Below, one piece after another: positions 6,491-11,946 of a stretch of 11,946 nt of DNA (its first letter is position 1; every line of letters starts with the position of its first letter). Position numbers and translations under genes: made by a program. The stretch is from an uncultured Prevotella sp. (lineage in GTDB: Bacteria > Bacteroidota > Bacteroidia > Bacteroidales > Bacteroidaceae): contig ONMG01000081.1 in NCBI GenBank assembly GCA_900318855.1, positions 1-11,946 on the forward strand, written 5' to 3'. The notes beneath the pieces are model-generated. The model was not told the origin of the DNA. It was given only the letters and a program-made list of their open reading frames with translations, and did not search any database.

Positions 6491-7534
6491 TTAATTGTTT
6501 TCCGGGCGCAGCTTGCGGACCGTTTCTCCCGCGCGCCACATTTCCATGTCGTGCATAGCCTTCAGCTCAGCATTCAGCTTTTCGCGGTAGTCAGGCTTCG
6601 AGTTGCTGTCGATGGAAATCTGTGCTTCCTCACCGGTTCTCACACTCAGGTAAAGCCATTCCATCACCGGCGTGATAGCCTCCCGGAATCTTGGAGCCCA
6701 GTCAAGAGCACCGCGCTGAGCAGTAGTAGAACAGTTGGCGTACATCCAGTCCATGCCCTTTTCGCCGAAGAGAGGCATTAGGCTCTGTGTGAGCTCCTCC
6801 ACAGTCTCATTAAAAGCTTCAGAGGGCGAGTGTCCATGTTCGCGCAGCACATTGTATTGAGCCTCCAGCAGTCCTTCAATGGCGCCCATCAAAGCACCGC
6901 GCTCACCAGTGAGATCAGATGTGGCCTCACGCTGGAAGGTAGTCTCAAAGAGATAGCCGGAGCCAATTCCTATGCCCATGGCAAGTGTTTTCTCCTTTGC
7001 CTTGCCCGTTGCGTCCTGGTAAACAGCATAGGAGCAGTTGAGCCCTCTACCTTCCTTGAACATTGTGCGTAGAGAGGTGCCTGAACCCTTGGGAGCCACC
7101 ATGATGACGTCGATGTCTTTGGGTGGTACTACTCCCGTGCGGTCCTGCCAGTTGATGGCGAAGCCATGTGAGTAATAAAGCGTCTTCCCCTTGGTAATGT
7201 ATTTCTTGATTGTGGGCCATTGGGCTATCTGACCTGCATCGGAGAGCAGCATACAGAGAATCGTTCCTTTCTCAGCAGCCTCTTCGATAGAGAACAGTGT
7301 TTTTCCCGGAACCCATCCATCAGCCTTGGCCTTCTCGTAACTGCGCCCCGGACGTTGGCCAACAATGACGTTGAACCCGTTATCCCGAAGATTGCCTGCC
7401 TGACCAGGTCCTTGAATTCCATAACCCAGAATAGCTATCGTTTCGTCCTTGAGCACCTCACGTGCCTTCTCCACCGTAAACTCCTTGTTGGTTACGACGT
7501 TCTCAACGACGCCTCCAAAATTCATCTCTGCCAT
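6491..7534 (-). CDS. ilvC: Ketol-acid reductoisomerase (NADP+)
   Basis: IlvC converts acetolactate or acetohydroxybutyrate into the dihydroxy acids, using NADPH and Mg, in valine and isoleucine synthesis. The start is the ATG at 7534 (MAEMNFGGVVENVV), giving 347 residues, the size I expect for this protein in Bacteroidota; a TTG two codons upstream is not needed. The Rossmann motif GYGIQG is at 37-42, the cofactor-selecting loop GQRPGRSY at 59-66, the catalytic SHGF at 122-125, and the metal-binding C-terminal helices contain SDLTGER and NETVEEL. Sense and order match the ilvD-B-N genes upstream, but a 234-base gap with its own promoter separates them. It ends convergently against the PqqD-like gene, with hairpins in between. 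Confidence 0.97.
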   Translation of the reverse strand: MAEMNFGGVVENVVTNKEFTVEKAREVLKDETIAILGYGIQGPGQAGNLRDNGFNVIVGQRPGRSYEKAKADGWVPGKTLFSIEEAAEKGTILCMLLSDAGQIAQWPTIKKYITKGKTLYYSHGFAINWQDRTGVVPPKDIDVIMVAPKGSGTSLRTMFKEGRGLNCSYAVYQDATGKAKEKTLAMGIGIGSGYLFETTFQREATSDLTGERGALMGAIEGLLEAQYNVLREHGHSPSEAFNETVEELTQSLMPLFGEKGMDWMYANCSTTAQRGALDWAPRFREAITPVMEWLYLSVRTGEEAQISIDSNSKPDYREKLNAELKAMHDMEMWRAGETVRKLRPENN

Positions 7535-7768
7535 AAGCAATAACTTTAATTATTAATGATGTGATAAACTAAATCTCTCAATCTCTCTTTACTAACTCTT
7601 TTGTAATTGGCTGCAAAGGTAACTATTTAAAAGCAAACAGCCAAATATACTTACGTCTTTTTAGTTGATGGCCATGATTTATTTCACCTTAGCAGTACAG
7701 GCCTTGAAGCTCAGCTTCCTTCAATGTATGGATTTTTGCCGGTCAAGGCTTAACTCAAGAGGCTGTTG
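7535..7768 (-). other. ilvN-ilvC intergenic region, no gene, holds the ilvC promoter
   Basis: No credible coding sequence is present on either strand. In Bacteroides, as I recall it, an acyl-ACP thioesterase gene sits between ilvN and ilvC; here there is neither that gene nor an obvious remnant. The part next to ilvN (7701-7749) can form alternative stems: GAAGC/GCTTC (7706-7710 with 7714-7718), TTGAAG/CTTCAA (7704-7709 with 7719-7724) and GCCTTGA/TCAAGGC (7701-7707 with 7743-7749). They share bases and exclude one another. None is followed by a T-run on the ilv strand. Confidence 0.5.
7614..7645 (-). promoter_or_regulatory. Promoter of ilvC, Bacteroidota type
   Basis: On the - strand a TTTG (7645-7642) is followed after exactly 20 bases by TACCTTTG (7621-7614), fitting the TTTG/TAnnTTTG consensus. 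Transcription would start near 7607, leaving a leader of about 70 nt rich in A, T and purines before the ATG at 7534. The 14 bases at 7605-7618 recur exactly at the ilvD promoter. Confidence 0.75.
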
Positions 7769-8287
7769 TCAATCGTTTGGAATAGGCATCAGCTCCTGCT
7801 TGCTTCTTGTTACAGCTACCCTTCCGGACCGGGAGTACTGGAGTATGCAGTGATAGGAATTCAAGATGCCAAAGAGGCCGGCGATATCGTCAGTAAGTCC
7901 GGCGATGAGCACAGTGGAATAAACAGGGTTGACCTCCATCATCCTTGCGTCGGACCGGCGGATGGCCCTCGAGATATCCGGATTGTCGAGAAGCACTGGA
8001 GTGGCTATCTTGAAGAGCGCAATCTCGTAGATGAATATATCGTCATCGGTATAGTACGACGCCTTGAGCACGTCAATCTTCCTCTCAATTTGTTTGGCTA
8101 TCTTTTCTATCTGGTCGGGGGTACTCCAGCAAGTGATCGTGTATTTATGGATGCCGTCCAAACTTGAAGCCGACACGTTAAGGCTCTCAATGTTAACCTG
8201 GCGTCGGGTGAACACGGCCGTCACCTGGTTGAGTACGCCCGCAACATTCTCACTGTATACGATTAATGTATAAAAGTTCTTATCCAT
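7769..8287 (-). CDS. ilvN: Acetohydroxyacid synthase small (regulatory) subunit
   Basis: IlvN binds the catalytic subunit IlvB, raises its activity and carries feedback control by valine. The 172-residue product has an N-terminal ACT domain at about 4-75 (YTLIVYSENVAGVLNQVTAV, then RRQVNIESLNV, the most typical signature) and a C-terminal domain of the small-subunit type, with the VLIAGLTDDIAGLFGILNSY segment near 125-145. Length is close to that expected for the family. It starts 6 bases after the ilvB stop, which suggests translational coupling and balanced amounts of the two subunits. Downstream is the 234-base gap before ilvC. No disruption is seen. Feedback sensitivity cannot be judged from the sequence alone. 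Confidence 0.93.
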   Translation of the reverse strand: MDKNFYTLIVYSENVAGVLNQVTAVFTRRQVNIESLNVSASSLDGIHKYTITCWSTPDQIEKIAKQIERKIDVLKASYYTDDDIFIYEIALFKIATPVLLDNPDISRAIRRSDARMMEVNPVYSTVLIAGLTDDIAGLFGILNSYHCILQYSRSGRVAVTRSKQELMPIPND

Positions 8288-8293
8288 AACAAT

Positions 8294-10081
8294 CTAAATA
8301 TCCAAGTGCAACTTCATCTCGTCGATAGAACTGCCCGGTGTGACCATAGGGGTTACATTCTCTTCCTCCTCCACAGCACATTCCAGCAGGAATGGGCCCT
8401 TGTCGGTCAGCATGCGTTTCACCTTGGCCTGAAGCTCGTCGTGCCTTGTCACCACATCATAACCGATGTTATAGGCCTGTGCTATCTCAGCGTAGTGGGG
8501 ATTCATCATTCGGGTGAACGAGTGCCGGTGGTGAAACATCAGGTCTTGCCACTGCCTCACGTTTCCCAGATAGTTGTTGTTGAGCAGAATGATTTTCACC
8601 GGAGCCTGCTGCTCCATGATGGTGCCAAGCTCCTCGATGCACATCTGCAGTCCACCGTCACCCGTGAAGAGGCACACCTGGCGGTCGGGTGCTCCGAAGG
8701 TGGCGCCGATAGCGGCAGGGAGTCCGAATCCCATAGTCCCTAATCCGCCGCTGGTCACGATACTACGTTGACGGCAGAACTTGAAATAGCGGCTCGAGGA
8801 CATCTGATTGAGTCCCACGTCGTTAGTGAGAATAGCCTCGCCCTTAGTGGCTTCGGCCACAGCGTTCACCACCTCGCCCATCTTTAGCGGGCCTTGCGGT
8901 GAAGGATGGATGGCAGGATTGATAACCTCGCGCTCCTCCTTTTCCCGAAGCGGGGCAAAAGAGGCTATCCAGTCCTTATGTTCGGCCTTATGCAGTAGAC
9001 TTGTGATGGCAGGCAGGCTCTCTTTGCAGTCGGCCACCACGGCAACATCGGTCTTTACGTTCTTGTCGATTTCCGAAGCATCGATGTCGAGATGAATCAC
9101 CTTAGCCTGCTTGGCGTAGCGGTCGAGGCGGCCAGTGTCGCGGTCGGAGAAGCGCATGCCGATGGCTATCAGCACGTCGCACTCCTGCTGTTTGATGTTG
9201 GGAGCATAGTTGCCGTGCATACCGAGCATACCCATATTCAGAGGATGATGGGTAGGCAGTGCGGAGAGTCCCAGCATGGTGCGTCCTGCGGGGATGTCGG
9301 CCTTTTCGAGAAACTCCCGCAGCTCGGCCTGTGCTTCGCCGATTTCCACTCCGTGTCCGACGAGGGCAAAGGGCTTCTTCGCGTTATTGATAAGGTCGGC
9401 TGCTGCCTGGATGGCCTCTGGGTCGGGCTTTGGATAAGGGTTATACGACCTCACCTTGTCGGTCTTTCCTGGCTGCCATTCGGCCATGCCCACCTGTGCG
9501 TTTTTGGGAAAGTCGAGAACTACCGGTCCGGGTCGCCCCGTTCGGGCAATGAAGAAAGCGCGGTTGACGGCCCATGCCACATCCTCGGCCTTGCGAATCT
9601 GATAGCTCCATTTGCTGATAGGCTGAGTGATGCCTACGAGGTCGACCTCCTGAAAGGCATCGGTTCCAAGGGCCCCTACCCCCACCTGTCCTGCTATCAC
9701 CACCAGAGGCACAGAATCCATCATGGCATCGGCTACACCGGTCAGCGTGTTGGTAGCTCCTGGTCCCGAGGTGACAAGCACCACGCCCACCTTTCCGCTC
9801 ACTCGGGCATAGCCTTCGGCAGCATGCGCTGCCCCCTGCTCATGTCTGACCAGTACGTGATGAAACCAAGCATCCTTCTTCCCGGTGTAGGTATAGAGTG
9901 CATCGTAGACAGGCATGATGGCCCCTCCGGGATAGCCGAAGATGGTATCGACATGCTCTTGATAGAGTGCTCGCATGAGTATCTCGGCGCCACTGCATTT
10001 CTCACCGATGCGCACGCCGTTCCAGGGCACCTGAGGCTCGGCCTCGCAACTGTCCTTACGGCTGATATTATCCTGATTCAT
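8294..10081 (-). CDS. ilvB: Acetohydroxyacid synthase large (catalytic) subunit
   Basis: IlvB joins pyruvate with pyruvate or 2-oxobutyrate using thiamine diphosphate, FAD and Mg, the first common step to valine, leucine and isoleucine. The 595-residue product has the three usual domains. The N-terminal pyrimidine-binding domain carries FGYPGGAIMPVYDAL at 48-62 and the catalytic Glu81 in RHEQGAAHAAEGYAR. A central domain follows. The C-terminal domain has the thiamine-diphosphate motif, starting GDGG at 474 and ending NNN at 501-503. The GTDAFQE segment at 139-145 and TSGGLGTMGFGLPAA at 443-457 are typical of AHAS rather than other TPP enzymes. The first 30 residues are a poorly conserved extension, so the true start could be slightly inside. 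ilvD lies 28 bases upstream and ilvN 6 bases downstream, as expected for one operon. Confidence 0.96.
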   Translation of the reverse strand: MNQDNISRKDSCEAEPQVPWNGVRIGEKCSGAEILMRALYQEHVDTIFGYPGGAIMPVYDALYTYTGKKDAWFHHVLVRHEQGAAHAAEGYARVSGKVGVVLVTSGPGATNTLTGVADAMMDSVPLVVIAGQVGVGALGTDAFQEVDLVGITQPISKWSYQIRKAEDVAWAVNRAFFIARTGRPGPVVLDFPKNAQVGMAEWQPGKTDKVRSYNPYPKPDPEAIQAAADLINNAKKPFALVGHGVEIGEAQAELREFLEKADIPAGRTMLGLSALPTHHPLNMGMLGMHGNYAPNIKQQECDVLIAIGMRFSDRDTGRLDRYAKQAKVIHLDIDASEIDKNVKTDVAVVADCKESLPAITSLLHKAEHKDWIASFAPLREKEEREVINPAIHPSPQGPLKMGEVVNAVAEATKGEAILTNDVGLNQMSSSRYFKFCRQRSIVTSGGLGTMGFGLPAAIGATFGAPDRQVCLFTGDGGLQMCIEELGTIMEQQAPVKIILLNNNYLGNVRQWQDLMFHHRHSFTRMMNPHYAEIAQAYNIGYDVVTRHDELQAKVKRMLTDKGPFLLECAVEEEENVTPMVTPGSSIDEMKLHLDI

Positions 10082-10109
10082 AACTGCTAACGTATTGTTT
10101 GTTCAGTGT

Positions 10110-11912
10110 TCATTCAATGATTCTCACTCCTCCCTTGTCGGCCGAGCTCACGCTTTGTGCGTAGGCTCTGAGTGCTTTGCTCACAGTGCGTGTGCGTCGC
10201 AGGGGCTGCTGTGCCCGTGCGGCCAGCTCGTTGTCGGAGAGTTTCACGTTGATTGTTCGCGACGGGATGTCGATGACAATGATGTCGCCATCCTTTATCT
10301 TGCCGATGTTGCCACCCGCAGCCGCCTCGGGCGAGATGTGGCCAATGCTCAGTCCGCTGGTACCTCCAGAGAAACGTCCGTCGGTGATGAGTGCGCACTC
10401 CTTGCCGAGATGCCGGCTCTTGATATAGGATGTGGGATAGAGCATCTCCTGCATACCCGGTCCTCCCTTAGGTCCTTCGTGGGTGATGACCACGCAGTCG
10501 CCGCTCTTCACCTTGCCGCCGAGAATGCCCTCACAGGCTTCTTCCTGCGAGTCGAACACCACAGCAGGTCCCTCAAAATGCCAGAGCGAAGAGTCAACGC
10601 CGGCCGTCTTCACCACGCAGCCATCCTTAGCGATGTTGCCGAAGAGGACCGCCAGTCCACCGTCTTGTGTGTAGGCATGCTGAAGGTCACGGATGCAGCC
10701 CGACGTGCGGTCGGTGTCGAGCGAAGGCCAACTGGCATTCTGGCTCCCCATGACGGTGGAGAAGCGGCCTCCGGGGGCGCTGTGATAGATTCGGTCGGCT
10801 TCGGCCGACACCTTTTCACCCGTGATGTCGTATTTGCTCATAGCCTCCTTCAGGGTCATACCATCCACCCTTGACACGTTCCCGTCGATGAGGCCGCCCT
10901 TGTCGAGCTCGCGCAAGATACCGAGGATGCCACCCGCGCGGTTGCATTCCTGCACGGAATACTTCTGCGTGTTGGGAGCCAGCTTGCAGATGCAGGGCAC
11001 GTGGCGGCTCAGTCGGTCGATGTCAGCCATCGTGAAGTCGACACCCCCTTCCTGAGCCACAGCGAGCAGATGGAGCACGGTGTTGGTGCTTCCGCCCATG
11101 GCAATGTCGAGGCTCATGGCGTTGAGGAAGGCCTCGCGGGTGGCGATGCTGCGGGGCAGCACGCTCTCGTCGCCCTGCTCATAATAGGCCATGGCATTCT
11201 TCACGATGAGCCGCGCTGCCTGGCGGAAAAGCTCCACACGGTTGACGTGAGTGGCCAGCACCGTGCCATTGCCCGGCAGGGCCAGTCCGATAGCCTCGGT
11301 AAGCGAGTTCATGGAGTTGGCCGTGAACATCCCCGAGCAGCATCCGCAGCCCGGACATGCGCACTGCTCTATCTGGCTCAGTTCGTCATCGCTCACCTCC
11401 TGGTCGGCTCCTTTCACCATAGCCGTGATGAGGTCGGCGTTCTCGCCCTTCCATTTGCCGGCCTCCATTGGGCCACCCGAGCAGAACACCGTGGGGATGT
11501 TGAGTCGCATGGCTGCCATGAGCATGCCGGGAGTCACCTTGTCGCAGTTGGAGATACAGATCATGGCGTCGGCCTTGTGGGCGTTCACCATGTATTCCAC
11601 GGAGTCGGCAATGATGTCGCGTGAGGGTAGCGAGTAGAGCATCCCGTCGTGCCCCATTGCAATGCCGTCGTCGACGGCGATAGTATTGAATTCGGCCGCG
11701 TAGCAGCCCAGTTTCTCGATTTCTTGCTTCACCATCTGACCAATCTCGTGCAAGTGAGTGTGACCCGGCACAAACTGGGTGAAAGAGTTGATCACAGCGA
11801 TGATGGGTTTGCCGAACTGCTCGGGTTTCATGCCTGCAGCCACCCATAGGGCGCGGGCACCTGCCATGCGTCGACCTTCAGTGCAAACAGCGCTTCTCAA
11901 AGGATGCTTCAT
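10110..11912 (-). CDS. ilvD: Dihydroxyacid dehydratase
   Basis: IlvD removes water from 2,3-dihydroxy acids to give the 2-oxo acids, the third common step to valine and isoleucine; it needs an iron-sulfur cluster and Mg. The 600-residue product has the IlvD/Edd family layout: NSFTQFVPGH at 42-51, CISNCDKVTPG with the ligand Cys123, a Cys-rich segment at 184-192 leading into SGMFTANSMN, AMGGSTNTVLHL at 271-282, and the C-terminal ITDGRFSGGTSG with the catalytic Ser515. Length is normal. The Cys-rich segment reads CACPGCGCCSG, where the usual form I recall is ACPTCGSCSG, so there are two extra cysteines and a Thr-to-Gly change. It is the first gene of the ilvD-B-N run, with a promoter box about 26 bases upstream at the window edge. 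Confidence 0.96.
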   Translation of the reverse strand: MKHPLRSAVCTEGRRMAGARALWVAAGMKPEQFGKPIIAVINSFTQFVPGHTHLHEIGQMVKQEIEKLGCYAAEFNTIAVDDGIAMGHDGMLYSLPSRDIIADSVEYMVNAHKADAMICISNCDKVTPGMLMAAMRLNIPTVFCSGGPMEAGKWKGENADLITAMVKGADQEVSDDELSQIEQCACPGCGCCSGMFTANSMNSLTEAIGLALPGNGTVLATHVNRVELFRQAARLIVKNAMAYYEQGDESVLPRSIATREAFLNAMSLDIAMGGSTNTVLHLLAVAQEGGVDFTMADIDRLSRHVPCICKLAPNTQKYSVQECNRAGGILGILRELDKGGLIDGNVSRVDGMTLKEAMSKYDITGEKVSAEADRIYHSAPGGRFSTVMGSQNASWPSLDTDRTSGCIRDLQHAYTQDGGLAVLFGNIAKDGCVVKTAGVDSSLWHFEGPAVVFDSQEEACEGILGGKVKSGDCVVITHEGPKGGPGMQEMLYPTSYIKSRHLGKECALITDGRFSGGTSGLSIGHISPEAAAGGNIGKIKDGDIIVIDIPSRTINVKLSDNELAARAQQPLRRTRTVSKALRAYAQSVSSADKGGVRIIE

Positions 11913-11937
11913 AACCTTACGTGTTTAAAATTGGCTG

Positions 11938-11946
11938 CAAAGTTAA
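11938..11946 (-). promoter_or_regulatory. -7 box of the ilvD-ilvB-ilvN promoter (cut by the window edge)
   Basis: On the - strand TAACTTTG (11945-11938) matches TAnnTTTG; the -33 TTTG would lie beyond the window. The start point would fall near 11931, giving a leader of roughly 20 nt before the ilvD ATG. That is too short for an attenuator or leader peptide, so any control of this promoter must act at initiation or by another route. Confidence 0.65.

Noticed and set aside
6410..6781. Open frame on the + strand after the PqqD-like gene, considered as a possible fourth gene or precursor peptide
   Set aside because: It starts at a GTG inside the inverted-repeat loop and runs mostly opposite ilvC. 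The product looks like an antisense translation, not a leader/core peptide.
7661..7675. Tiny - strand ORF encoding M-A-I-N, considered as a branched-chain amino acid leader peptide for ilvC
   Set aside because: It has only one Ile and lies upstream of the -33 box of the ilvC promoter, so it would not be in the ilvC transcript.
9092..10090. Long open frame on the + strand (332 codons) opposite ilvB
   Set aside because: It is entirely antisense to ilvB, rich in His, Gly and Cys as expected of an antisense shadow, and lacks domain motifs.
10087..10113. Eight-codon - strand ORF whose ATG overlaps the ilvD stop (ATGA) and which ends 5 bases before the ilvB start
   Set aside because: It could in principle carry ribosomes from ilvD to ilvB, but ORFs this short arise often by chance and nothing else supports it.
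10095..10874. Open frame on the + strand (259 codons) opposite ilvD
   Set aside because: It is antisense to a well-conserved gene with no motif and no promoter.

Overview
The window looks like chromosomal DNA from a member of the Bacteroidota, most likely a Prevotella-like Bacteroidales. Three things point there. The promoters are of the Bacteroidota type (TTTG, about 20 bases, then TAnnTTTG). The primary sigma factor is short and lacks region 1.1, and its N-terminus begins MRQLKITKSITNRES. The ilvD-ilvB-ilvN-ilvC block and the Porin_10-type outer-membrane protein are typical of that phylum. Genus and species cannot be settled from the sequence alone. I see no insertion sequence, prophage, CRISPR array, tRNA or rRNA.

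The left part (1-6382) is read on the + strand. It opens with the 3' end of a putative porin gene, then menA (menaquinone prenylation), an HD-domain hydrolase of unknown substrate, and rpoD with its own clear promoter. After rpoD come a small secreted protein of unknown function and a tight trio: an HprK-like kinase, a small S24/S26 signal-peptidase-like protein and a stand-alone PqqD-like protein. The first two genes of the trio overlap by ATGA and the third follows 23 bases later. This trio is the least understood and most interesting part. It resembles parts of a peptide-modification system, but no precursor, radical SAM enzyme or exporter is visible here.

The right part (6491-11912) is read on the - strand and holds the branched-chain amino acid pathway: ilvD, ilvB and ilvN in tight succession, then ilvC 234 bases further on. 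Together these encode acetohydroxyacid synthase (large and small subunits), ketol-acid reductoisomerase and dihydroxyacid dehydratase, the common steps to valine and isoleucine. ilvC has its own promoter. The -7 region of the ilvC promoter and that of ilvD at the right edge share 14 identical bases across the presumed transcription start, which may reflect joint control.

The two convergent halves meet at 6383-6490. That gap holds a long imperfect inverted repeat and a second small hairpin, best read as a shared terminator region.
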